DNA of 64,000 bases. Origin: Gibbsiella quercinecans. Lineage in GTDB: Bacteria; Pseudomonadota; Gammaproteobacteria; Enterobacterales; Enterobacteriaceae. Below the pieces are notes generated by a model. The model was not told where the DNA came from. It saw nothing but the letters and a program-made list of their open reading frames with translations, and made no database searches. The position numbers were made by a program, and so were the translations under genes. The DNA is taken from positions 5,284,925 to 5,348,924 of the forward strand of contig NZ_CP014136.1 in assembly GCF_002291425.1 (NCBI RefSeq), given 5' to 3'. Shown here piece after piece: positions 24,139 to 33,968 of this stretch. Each line of letters opens with the position of its first letter. The first letter of the stretch is position 1.

Positions 24139-25293
24139 TTACTGTTTCGTGCCGCCCAGCACCGTTTGCGGCTGCCATTTGCCCGCCACCACCTTGTAAA
24201 CGGTGAAACTTGGCTGCAGCAGGTTGCCCTGTGCATCGAAGGCGAGGGTACCGGTCACGCCCTGGTACTGAATCGCACGCAGTTTCGGCAGGTACTTAGC
24301 CGGATCGGCGGAGTCCGCCTGTTCAATCGCCGCGATCAGCACCCGGGTGGCGTCATAGGCGAAGGGCGCATGCAGTTCGATATGGGTTTTGTAGCGATCG
24401 CGATAGGCCTGCTCAAACGCCTTGCCGCCCGGCATTTGTTCCACCGGCAGGCCGGGCTCCAGCGCCACCACGCCTTCGCCTTCCTTCTGCGCCAGCGTCA
24501 GGAAGGTTTGGCTGACAAACCCGCCGGCGCCCATCAGCGTGGCATTGATGCCAAGTTGTTTGATACGGCGCGCTAACGGCGCGGCCTGCGAGTCCACGCC
24601 GCCGAAGAAGATCAGGTCGGCGTTTTTGCTGCGGATGGATGTCAGCACGGCGCTGAAATCCACCGTTTTGTCATCGACATACTCACGGGCGACAACCTGC
24701 ACCCCTTGCGCCGCCAACGATTTGATAAACTCATCCGCCAGCCCCTGGCCGAAAGCGGTGCGATCGTCAATGACCGCTACGCGTTTGGCCTTCAACACAT
24801 TGACCGCATACTGCCCGGCGTAGTTGCCGCCGTCATCGTCGTGGCCCATCACGCGGAAGCTGGTATCAAAGCCTTGTTGGGTATAGGCGTGGCCGGTGGC
24901 AACCGGGGCCACCTGGGCGATGCCCGCGTCATGATAAATACGGGCGGCCGGAATACTGGTGCCGGTGTTCCAGTGGCCAACCACGCCCGCCACACCCTGG
25001 TCCACCAGGCGCTGCGCGACTGCAACCGCGGTGCGCGGATCGGACTGATCGTCTTCCGACACCAGCTTAAACGTCACCGGTTTGCCGCCCAGAGTTGGGT
25101 TCTGGCTGTTGGCGTCGCGGATTGCCAACTGTGCGCCGTTCTCCAGATCTTTACCAATCCTGGCCGACGGCCCCGTCAGCGGCCCGGCCAGGCCGATCAG
25201 AACCGTGTCGGCGGCGGCTGCCTGCGGGCTATTGCCGAGCGCGGCCATAACCGCAGCCGCCAGTGAGAGAGTGTGCAACGTTTTATTTTTCAT
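24139..25293 (-). CDS. Branched-chain-type ABC transporter substrate-binding protein (LivJ/BraC-like)
   Basis: A 384-residue periplasmic binding protein. The signal peptide covers about residues 1-28, ending at SPQAAAA, followed by VLIGLAGPLTGPSARIGKDL, the usual opening of the LivJ/BraC type I fold. YNVLKAKRVAVIDD and the AYRDRYKTHIELHAPFAYDA segment are typical. Such proteins bind leucine-type amino acids, ureas, amides or aromatic acids; the ligand here is probably the substrate of the two downstream hydrolases. It is between livF and the ATC-hydrolase gene in the operon, with gaps of 31 and 23 bases. Confidence 0.88.
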   Translation of the reverse strand: MKNKTLHTLSLAAAVMAALGNSPQAAAADTVLIGLAGPLTGPSARIGKDLENGAQLAIRDANSQNPTLGGKPVTFKLVSEDDQSDPRTAVAVAQRLVDQGVAGVVGHWNTGTSIPAARIYHDAGIAQVAPVATGHAYTQQGFDTSFRVMGHDDDGGNYAGQYAVNVLKAKRVAVIDDRTAFGQGLADEFIKSLAAQGVQVVAREYVDDKTVDFSAVLTSIRSKNADLIFFGGVDSQAAPLARRIKQLGINATLMGAGGFVSQTFLTLAQKEGEGVVALEPGLPVEQMPGGKAFEQAYRDRYKTHIELHAPFAYDATRVLIAAIEQADSADPAKYLPKLRAIQYQGVTGTLAFDAQGNLLQPSFTVYKVVAGKWQPQTVLGGTKQ

Positions 25294-25324
25294 GATGTTG
25301 TTTCCCGGTGTAGTGAGCCAATGA

Positions 25325-26038
25325 TTATTCGCCTAAATAGGCCTGTTTGATTTTTTCGTCGTCCAGCATGCCGGCCGAAGGACCGCTATGGCTGAGGTTG
25401 CCGCTGTCGAGCACATAGGCCCGATCGGTAGCCTCAAGCGCCAGGCGCGCGTTTTGTTCGACCAGCAGCAGCGTTACGCCGCTTTTTGCCAGCGTTTTGA
25501 TCACCTCAAAAATCGCTTCTACCATGATTGGCGCCAGCCCCATTGAAGGCTCATCCAGCACCAGTAACCGTGGGCGGCTTAGCAGAGCGCGGCCAATGGC
25601 CAGCATTTGCTGTTCGCCCCCGGAAAGTAGCCCCGCCTGTTGCTGCAACCGTTCGCGCAGCCGCGGGAATATCTCATTGACGCGTGCCATATCCTGCCGA
25701 ATCGCCGCTTTGTCGCGGCGTGCGTAGGCGCCAATCTGCAAATTCTCCAGCACCGTCATGCGGGCAAAAATGCCGCGCCCCTCCGGCGCCATCACCAGCC
25801 CCTGTTGCAATAAACGATGTGGGGGAACGCCGCGGATAGATTTACCGTTGAAGTACACCTCGCCGCCAAAAGGTTGCAGCCCGGTCAGCGCACGCAGGCT
25901 GGAGGTTTTTCCCGCGCCGTTAGCACCAATCAGCGTGACCTGTTCACCCTGGTTAACGTGAAAATCAATGCCTTTCACCGCGTGGATACCACCGTAGGAG
26001 ACGGCCAGCTGTTTAACCGCCAGCAAAGGTTCAGACAT
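25325..26038 (-). CDS. livF: LivF-type ABC transporter ATP-binding protein
   Basis: A 237-residue ATPase. The Walker A motif GANGAGKTSSL is at about residue 36, signature LLSGGEQQMLAIGRAL at about 136 and Walker B RLLVLDEPSMGLAP at about 155, with VEQNAR after it. YVLDSGNLSHSG and the short C-terminus are LivF-like, lacking the extra stretch of LivG. The start at 26038 has GGGAGGATCCGCTC upstream and lies inside the end of livG (8-base overlap); the in-frame extension to 26110 overlaps further and is not homologous. The symbol is by family type and does not mean that leucine is the substrate. Confidence 0.88.
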   Translation of the reverse strand: MSEPLLAVKQLAVSYGGIHAVKGIDFHVNQGEQVTLIGANGAGKTSSLRALTGLQPFGGEVYFNGKSIRGVPPHRLLQQGLVMAPEGRGIFARMTVLENLQIGAYARRDKAAIRQDMARVNEIFPRLRERLQQQAGLLSGGEQQMLAIGRALLSRPRLLVLDEPSMGLAPIMVEAIFEVIKTLAKSGVTLLLVEQNARLALEATDRAYVLDSGNLSHSGPSAGMLDDEKIKQAYLGE

Positions 26039-26801
26039 GAGCGGATCCTCCCAGATAGGCCTGTATGACTGCCGGATCGCGGCGCACCTGTTCAGGCCGG
26101 CCTTCGGCAATCACCCGGCCGTAGTCCAGCACGGTGAGGCGATCGCACAGCCCCATCACCAGCTTGACGTCATGTTCAATCAGCAACAGGGTTTTACCGC
26201 TGTCACGGATGCGCAGCAGCAGTTCGCGCAGTGCGACCTTTTCGCCGGCGTTCATCCCGGCGGCGGGTTCATCCAGCGCCAACAGTTTGGGCTCGGTTGC
26301 CAGCGCGCGGGCGATTTCCAGGCGGCGCTGGTGCCCGTAGGACAAATCCCCGGCGCGATAATGGGCGAATTGGCCGATGCCGACGTATTCCAGCAGCGCA
26401 TGCGATTTCGCCAGCGTATGGTTTTCTTCCTCCCTGGCGCGCCGGTGACGGGCGATCGCGGCCCACAGACCATTGCGGGTGCGGGCATGGCAACCCACCA
26501 TGACGTTTTCCAGAACGCTCATCTCATTGAACAGCCGGAGATTTTGAAAGGTGCGGGCAATGCCGGCCTGCGTCACTTTGTCGATCGCCTGCGGTTTGTA
26601 TCGCTGCCCCTGCAGGCTAAAGTCGCCGCTGTCGGCGCGATACAACCCAGTGATCAAGTTGAAACAGGTGGTTTTGCCCGCGCCGTTGGGGCCGATCAGG
26701 CCGTAAATTTCGCCTTGCCGGACCGCCATACTGACGTTGTTGACCGCGACCAGTCCGCCAAAGCGTTTGTTGACATCAGCCAGTTGAAGCAACGGGATCA
26801 T
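26031..26801 (-). CDS. livG: LivG-type ABC transporter ATP-binding protein
   Basis: A 256-residue ATPase, partner of LivF. Walker A GPNGAGKTTCFNLITG is at about residue 38, signature DLSYGHQRRLEIARAL at about 153, Walker B LLALDEPAAGMNAGEK and LLIEHDVKLVMGLCDR follow. The end YGRVIAEGRPEQVRRDPAVIQAY matches LivG. Its ATG at 26801 overlaps the livM stop codon (ATGA) and has AAGGAGGCGCC upstream, so translation is coupled along livM-livG-livF. Confidence 0.9.
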   Translation of the reverse strand: MIPLLQLADVNKRFGGLVAVNNVSMAVRQGEIYGLIGPNGAGKTTCFNLITGLYRADSGDFSLQGQRYKPQAIDKVTQAGIARTFQNLRLFNEMSVLENVMVGCHARTRNGLWAAIARHRRAREEENHTLAKSHALLEYVGIGQFAHYRAGDLSYGHQRRLEIARALATEPKLLALDEPAAGMNAGEKVALRELLLRIRDSGKTLLLIEHDVKLVMGLCDRLTVLDYGRVIAEGRPEQVRRDPAVIQAYLGGSAHV

Positions 26802-27910
26802 GAGGCGCCTCCTTGTTGGTGGCGCGCGGGCCACAGGCCGGCAGGGCGGTAGAGCATCACCAGAATCAGCGCCAGCCCGTAAAACAGTTGGCGGATAATC
26901 TCGGGATCGATCAGCACCTGGCCGAACAGCGTTTGTTGCAACGGCCCCATGCTGCTGCGCAGAAATTCCGGCAGCGCCGCCAGCAGCAGGGCACCCAGGA
27001 TCACGCCGGGAATATGCCCCATACCGCCAAGCACTACCATCGCCAGCACGGCAATCGATTCTTGCAAGGTGAAGGATTCCGGCGAGACAAAGCCCTGAAA
27101 TGCGGCGAACAAGGCGCCGGCTATGCCGCCGAAGGTCGCGCCAATGGCAAATGCCAGCAGTTTGAAGTTGCGGGTATTGATACCCATAGCGCGGGCGGCG
27201 TCTTCATCTTCGCGAATGGCGCCCCAGGCGCGGCCGATGCGTGAATGCTGTAGCCGAATGCAGACGAACAGGATCGCCACCAACAGCGCGGCGAACAGAT
27301 AATAGTAGAAATATAACGATGAAAAGCGGATGCCGAACAGCTCGTGCATGCCGGTAAATTTCACCCCGAACAGGCTGACCGGCTCAATCCCCGAAATGCC
27401 CTTTGGGCCGTTGGTGATATTGATCGGCCGATCCAGATTGCGCATAAGGATACGGATGATTTCACCAAAGCCGAGAGTGACGATGGCCAGGTAATCCCCC
27501 CGCAGGCGCAAGGTCGGCGCGCCAAGCAGGATGCCGCACACTGCAGCCAGCACGGCGGCCAGCGGGATCAACAACAGGATCGGCATATGCAGGCCGCCGG
27601 GAAACCATTGCAGCAGCATCGGGAACTGGGTAACCAGATGCGGCGATGACAATAGCGCGGCCAGATAGGCGCCCACGGCGTAAAAGGCGATAAAGCCCAT
27701 ATCCAGCAGGCCGGCGAAGCCCACCACGATGTTCAACCCCAGCGCCAACATCAGGTACAGCAGGGCAAAATCCATTACCCGCACCCAGTAATTGCCGCCG
27801 GCGGCCCCCACCAGCCACGGCGCCAACAGCAGCCCGGCGATGAACAGCGTGGTGCCGAACCAGGGGCGCCGTGCCGCTGAGGCCTTGGCAGGAGAAGTCA
27901 GTGTCATCAT
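26798..27910 (-). CDS. livM: LivM-type ABC transporter permease
   Basis: A 370-residue inner-membrane permease with about ten hydrophobic helices. The family core GLNIVVGFAGLLDMGFIAFYAVGAYLAALL is at about residue 58, and LRLRGDYLAIVTLGFGEIIRILMRNLD holds the ATPase-coupling loop. LQHSRIGRAWGAIREDEDAARAMGI is the EAA-like segment. The N-terminus has about 20 hydrophilic residues. It is followed by livG with overlapping stop and start codons, and preceded by livH with a 14-base gap. Confidence 0.9.
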   Translation of the reverse strand: MMTLTSPAKASAARRPWFGTTLFIAGLLLAPWLVGAAGGNYWVRVMDFALLYLMLALGLNIVVGFAGLLDMGFIAFYAVGAYLAALLSSPHLVTQFPMLLQWFPGGLHMPILLLIPLAAVLAAVCGILLGAPTLRLRGDYLAIVTLGFGEIIRILMRNLDRPINITNGPKGISGIEPVSLFGVKFTGMHELFGIRFSSLYFYYYLFAALLVAILFVCIRLQHSRIGRAWGAIREDEDAARAMGINTRNFKLLAFAIGATFGGIAGALFAAFQGFVSPESFTLQESIAVLAMVVLGGMGHIPGVILGALLLAALPEFLRSSMGPLQQTLFGQVLIDPEIIRQLFYGLALILVMLYRPAGLWPARHQQGGAS

Positions 27911-27924
27911 TTTTGGCGCTCCAT

Positions 27925-28875
27925 TTAGGATCGGGTGGCAACGCGTTCGCCCAGCAGGCCGGACGGGCGAAAAATCAGCACGGCGATCAGCACCAGGAAG
28001 GCGAACACATCCTGATAATTACTGCCGAACGCACCGCCGGTCAGCGTGCCGAGGTAACCGGTGCCGAGCGATTCGATCAACCCCAGCAGCAGGCCACCGA
28101 GCATGGCGCCGCGCAGATTGCCAATGCCGCCCAGCACGGCCGCCGTGAAGGCTTTAATACCGGGCAGGAAACCCATCGAGAAGCTGGCGCTGCCATAGTT
28201 GCTGGCCATCATGATGCCGGCTAACGCAGCCAAAGCACCGCCCAGAGCAAACGTGACGGTGATGATGCGGTTAGGGTTAACGCCCATCAGGCTGGCGACC
28301 TGGCTGCTTTCCGCCGTGGCGCGCATTGCCCGCCCCAGGCGTGAATGCTCAACCAACAGCAATAAGCCGCCCATGACCAACAGGGCCGCGGTTACCGTGG
28401 CGATGCCGGTGCCGGTGATCACCGCCGGCGGATGGCCGGCGCTGCCGGGGGTTAACGCGATAGGCTCCATCGGCAGTAGCTGCGGGAACATCAGCGGGTT
28501 GCGTGACCAAATCAACATCGCCAGCGTCTGCAGCAACAGCGATACCCCAATGCCGCTGATGAGCGGCGCCAGGCGCGGCGCATTGCGCAGGCGGCGGTAG
28601 GCCAGGCGTTCAATGCCCATCGAAACCAACGCACAGGTCGCCGCGGCGATGGCGGCCGCAATCCCTAGCACCAGGTAAGGAGAAATATCGGGAAAATGCT
28701 GTTGTAGCAGTGTAATGGTGGATAGGGCGCTCAATGCGCCGACCATCAGCACGTCGCCATGGGCGAAATTGATAATGCGCAAAATGCCGTACACCATGGT
28801 GTAACCCAGGGCGATTAAGGCATAAATGCTGCCAAGCAGTACCCCGTTGATGGTCTGCTGTATCAACGTATCCAT
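27925..28875 (-). CDS. livH: LivH-type ABC transporter permease
   Basis: A 316-residue permease and the first gene of the operon. Typical LivH segments are LIQQTINGVLLGSIYALIAL at the start, YTMVYGILRIINFAHGDVLM, and the coupling stretch LGRAMRATAESSQVASLMGV at about residue 178, with RPSGLLGE near the end. The intergenic region to the divergent LysR gene is AT-rich and likely contains the regulated promoter. Confidence 0.91.
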   Translation of the reverse strand: MDTLIQQTINGVLLGSIYALIALGYTMVYGILRIINFAHGDVLMVGALSALSTITLLQQHFPDISPYLVLGIAAAIAAATCALVSMGIERLAYRRLRNAPRLAPLISGIGVSLLLQTLAMLIWSRNPLMFPQLLPMEPIALTPGSAGHPPAVITGTGIATVTAALLVMGGLLLLVEHSRLGRAMRATAESSQVASLMGVNPNRIITVTFALGGALAALAGIMMASNYGSASFSMGFLPGIKAFTAAVLGGIGNLRGAMLGGLLLGLIESLGTGYLGTLTGGAFGSNYQDVFAFLVLIAVLIFRPSGLLGERVATRS

Positions 28876-29044
28876 AGGGCAAATTCTCTAAAGGCGTGAT
28901 TTACCGTTCACAGTAGAGAATTAAAATTTTTTGTGAAATACGGAAAAATAATTTCTTATACAAAAATTGTGTGTTTTTAATTTATTGATTTTAATCTACA
29001 TTAATTTTACCCACTCACTGCGCCTACTGAAAAATAGTCAATAT

Positions 29045-29977
29045 ATGAAAAAAACAGAACAGTACGAACATCCGTTGCCGACCATGCCCAACGATCCACC
29101 GCTGCGCGCGGTGCGTGCGTTCGAGGCCATTGCTCGCCTGGGCAGCATCAGCGCCGCCGCGCGCGAACTGGCGATCTCGCCCTCGGCGGTCAGCCACCAG
29201 TTGAAAACGCTGGAGGCGTTTCTGCAAATGCCGTTGACCGAGCGCCAGGGGCGGCGCCTGATCCTGCGTAACGAAGGGCGCGAATATTACCGTTCTATCC
29301 GCTCCGCATTTAACGTGTTGCGCCAGGCGACCGAGCACGTGCGTGAGCAGTCCGCATCGCGCCAGGTGACCATCAGCCTGATCCCCTTGTTCGGCATGGG
29401 CTGGTTTATCCCGCGGCTACGCGGCTTTCTGCGGGAAAACCCGGATATCGACATTAACGTGGTCTATGCCAACCACCGCAATTATTTCAGCGATGCGGCT
29501 GATATCTCGATCCGCTTCGGCATGGGCCAGTGGCCCGGTTATCACAGTGAAAAACTGATGTCCGGCAAGATGATCCCGGTTTGCAGCCGCGGCTTTATGC
29601 AACTGCACGGCGTGCTGGATACGCCGGATCAGTTGGCGCCGTTGCCGCTACTGCACGATGAGGAGCGCAATACCTGGATGCAGTGGTTCCAACTGGCCGA
29701 GGTGAAGCGCCCGCTGCGCAGCACCGGCCCGATGTTTGAAGATGGCCTGTTGACGCTGGCCGCCGTTCAGGCGGGGCTGGGGTGTGCGCTGATGCGCGAG
29801 CCGCTGATCGAAAACTATCTTCAGCGCGGCGAACTGGTGAAGCTGTTCGATTTGCCGATTGACGATGGCCGTGATTACTACCTGTGCGTGCGCCAAGACA
29901 CAGAGCTTTCCCAGGAAGGGCAAGAGTTGCAGCAGTGGTTGAAACGTGAGGCTGCGGCTTCAACGGCAGCCGGTTAA
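29045..29977 (+). CDS. LysR-family regulator (GcvA-like) of the adjacent ABC/hydrolase operon
   Basis: A 310-residue regulator. Residues about 17-75 carry the winged helix LRAVRAFEAIARLGSISAAA and LAISPSAVSHQLKTLEAFLQ, of the GcvA/AmpR branch that opens with a proline-rich PPLRA motif. The effector domain begins QVTISLIPLFGMGWFIPRLR. The C-terminus is the usual PLIENYLQRGELVKLFDLPI followed by WLKREAAAS. The ATG at 29045 is chosen because the earlier in-frame starts would add a non-homologous, hydrophobic leader; the ribosome site is poor. Divergent from livH, it is the probable regulator of the seven-gene operon. Its inducer would be the imported substrate. Confidence 0.85.
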   Translation: MKKTEQYEHPLPTMPNDPPLRAVRAFEAIARLGSISAAARELAISPSAVSHQLKTLEAFLQMPLTERQGRRLILRNEGREYYRSIRSAFNVLRQATEHVREQSASRQVTISLIPLFGMGWFIPRLRGFLRENPDIDINVVYANHRNYFSDAADISIRFGMGQWPGYHSEKLMSGKMIPVCSRGFMQLHGVLDTPDQLAPLPLLHDEERNTWMQWFQLAEVKRPLRSTGPMFEDGLLTLAAVQAGLGCALMREPLIENYLQRGELVKLFDLPIDDGRDYYLCVRQDTELSQEGQELQQWLKREAAASTAAG

Positions 29978-30096
29978 GCTAATGCATGGCGCCGCGCGAT
30001 GCGTAATAAGACAAACGCCTGAAAAAACCGTAAGCTGGCACACGAATATACCCGAAGTGTATGCCTACGCGGCTGTGCGTGGTTGATGGAGTCTTT

Positions 30097-31062
30097 ATGT
30101 TTGCAGGGGTGTTGTTTGCGCTGGCCGCCGGGTTGATGTGGGGGCTGATTTTCGTTGGGCCGGAAATGGTGCCTGACTACCCGGCGGCGTTGCAGTCCAC
30201 CGGCCGCTATCTGGCCTTTGGCCTGCTGTCACTGCCGCTGGCATGGTGGGATCGCCGCCGTTTGCTGCGGCTGCAACGGCAAGACTGGGTGGAGGCGCTG
30301 AAGCTGACGTTAATCGGCAATCTGCTGTATTACTTTTTTCTCGCCAGCGCGATTCAACGCACCGGCGCGCCGGTCTCCACCATGATCATCGGCACGCTGC
30401 CGGTGGTGATCGCGATCAGCGCCAACCTGTTTTACGGCCGGCACGACGGCCAACTGCCGTGGCACCGGCTTGCGCCGGCGCTAGCGCTGATCGTCGTCGG
30501 GCTGGTGCTGGTCAACATTGCCGAACTGCGGGCCAACGCCGAGCCGGTCAATGCCTGGCGCTATGGCAGCGGCCTGCTGCTGGCCATCACGGCGGTGATC
30601 TGCTGGACCTGGTACCCGCTGCGCAACGCCCGCTGGCTGCGGCAGAACCCGACGCAGCGCCCATCCACCTGGGCCACCGCGCAAGGGGTGGTGACGTTGC
30701 CGCTGGCGCTGGTCGGCTATCTGGCGGTTTGTGGGCAGTTGGCCATCAGCCAACCGGCATTCGCCGTGCCGTTTGGCCCCCGGCCGGCGGTGTTTATCAC
30801 GCTGATGCTGGCGATCGGCATTCTGTGTTCATGGGTGGGGGCGTTATGCTGGAATGAAGCGAGCCAACGCCTGCCAACGGTGTTGGTGGGGCCTCTTATC
30901 GTGTTTGAAACGCTTGCCGGGCTGGCGTATACCTTCATGCTGCGCCAGGCCTGGCCGCCATTGCTGACCGTGGCTGGGATTGCCTGCCTGATATTGGGCG
31001 TGATTACCGCCATGCGGATCCGCCCGAAGCCGGTGGTGGTACAGGTGAGCGTAGAGAAATAG
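30097..31062 (+). CDS. EamA-domain DMT-family transporter
   Basis: A 321-residue inner-membrane protein with about ten hydrophobic segments in two EamA repeats. Visible signatures: GVLFALAAGLMWGLIFVGPEMV at the start, LPVVIAISANLFYGR at the end of the first repeat, and NEASQRLPTVLVGPLIVFETLAGLAYTF in the second. These proteins export amino acids or related metabolites. The start at 30097 is supported by GATGGAGTCTTT; the longer frame from 30061 has no ribosome site. The gene follows the LysR gene by about 120 bases but has no clear functional link to it. Confidence 0.85.
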   Translation: MFAGVLFALAAGLMWGLIFVGPEMVPDYPAALQSTGRYLAFGLLSLPLAWWDRRRLLRLQRQDWVEALKLTLIGNLLYYFFLASAIQRTGAPVSTMIIGTLPVVIAISANLFYGRHDGQLPWHRLAPALALIVVGLVLVNIAELRANAEPVNAWRYGSGLLLAITAVICWTWYPLRNARWLRQNPTQRPSTWATAQGVVTLPLALVGYLAVCGQLAISQPAFAVPFGPRPAVFITLMLAIGILCSWVGALCWNEASQRLPTVLVGPLIVFETLAGLAYTFMLRQAWPPLLTVAGIACLILGVITAMRIRPKPVVVQVSVEK

Positions 31063-31063
31063 C

Positions 31064-31086
31064 GCCTGCCGCACAATGCGGCAGGC
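31064..31086. terminator. Hairpin between the EamA gene and the convergent EF-G gene
   Basis: A perfect ten-base inverted repeat (GCCTGCCGCA and its complement) with a three-base loop starts two bases after the EamA stop codon. No T tract follows in either direction. Confidence 0.5.
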
Positions 31087-31095
31087 AGGGGGAGG

Positions 31096-33201
<2,106 letters not shown>

Positions 33202-33207
33202 AATCAA

Positions 33208-33540
33208 CCTTACTTAGCCATTTGGCGTGGGGCGGCGCAGGTTCTTTCCCAACAGGCGGTGGGCGAGACCCGGCCAGTCTTATAGAGTAATAGCATTGCC
33301 TGTCCGCTAAACACGGTTAGCTGTTGTCCGATTGAGCTTAGCCGATAACCTCGATTCTATGCAGCTATCGCTGCCATCGCCAATACGAATAAAGTCGAAC
33401 AATGAGCAGGATAATACTCAAGGGTTATTACCAGCGGTGCAGAAGCCGTTCGTACCCTCTCACAGAGAGGGTACGGGTGGCATGGCGTGAAAGGGCGAGG
33501 AGATAGCAGTTTGGGCGCATTCTCATACGCACCCAGACTG
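33208..33540. other. Intergenic stretch upstream of the EF-G paralogue with two hairpins
   Basis: Holds the EF-G paralogue promoter region at its left end and two inverted repeats (33451-33475, 33502-33545) on its right, which are the 3' region of the small minus-strand ORF at 33541. No other gene is supported. The 84-residue minus-strand frame at 33428-33682 overlaps these hairpins in a different frame and looks spurious. Confidence 0.45.
33451..33475. repeat. Perfect 10-base inverted repeat
   Basis: CGTACCCTCT and its complement are separated by five bases. No T tract follows on either strand, so it is not a classical terminator. It lies downstream of the small minus-strand gene at 33541. 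Confidence 0.7.
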
Positions 33541-33545
33541 CTATC
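33502..33545. repeat. Long imperfect inverted repeat overlapping a small-gene stop codon
   Basis: Arms GATAGCAGT and ACTGCTATC (nine bases, perfect), continuing through TGGG/CCCA after one mismatch and then further partial pairing. The right end covers the TAG of the 39-residue ORF on the minus strand. It could cap the 3' end of that transcript. Confidence 0.7.
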
Positions 33546-33660
33546 GTCTTTTCTTTAGGGTGGAAAGCGTCCGAGCTCTTTTTTGTTTCCAGTACATGGA
33601 AAATGAAACGATGACAACTGCTATCAGTACAACGAGGATTACTAGTGACAGGTATTCCAT
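33541..33660 (-). CDS. Unrecognised 39-residue single-pass membrane protein
   Basis: The frame runs from an ATG at 33660 to a TAG at 33541. The product starts MEYLSLVILVVLIAVVIVSF and ends in a strongly basic tail (YWKQKRARTLSTLKKRR). A single hydrophobic helix of about 18 residues followed by positive charges predicts an inner-membrane protein with its C-terminus in the cytoplasm. The start has only a weak ribosome site (GGGTGAACGCT). The gene is too short for ordinary gene callers. The shape resembles small membrane proteins in enterobacteria, but I recognise no named family. An AT-rich region upstream (33690-33760) could be its promoter. Confidence 0.6.
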   Translation of the reverse strand: MEYLSLVILVVLIAVVIVSFSMYWKQKRARTLSTLKKRR

Positions 33661-33968
33661 AGCGTTCACCCAGAGCTAGCAAGTTGAAGTTGTATTAAAT
33701 GAGAATTTTCTCATATTCGTCAATACACATTGTGTGAATAAGAATAATCTTAGTTTTGGCCATCATATTTGGGGCAATCTACCCGGGCTGAACGGGCGCT
33801 GCCATGCGGCTTTGCGCGAAAAAGGCATGTTATACGGCGCGTAGCGGTTGACGCTTTTTCGACCGACCAGGGGCCATGGCCTTCAACCCAAGGGCTTTTT
33901 GTGTTCTATTGGCAGGCTGATTACAGGGCCTTTTTTCAGATCGTTGTCCTACGTTGAAAGGATTCGTC
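33661..33968. other. Promoter-rich intergenic region
   Basis: AT-rich near 33690-33765 and GC-richer to the right; it separates the small minus-strand gene from the divergent hydrolase gene. No coding frame or repeat is convincing. Confidence 0.35.

Noticed and set aside
33428-33682. 84-residue minus-strand frame
   Set aside because: Overlaps the better 39-residue ORF in another frame and both hairpins; composition looks non-coding.
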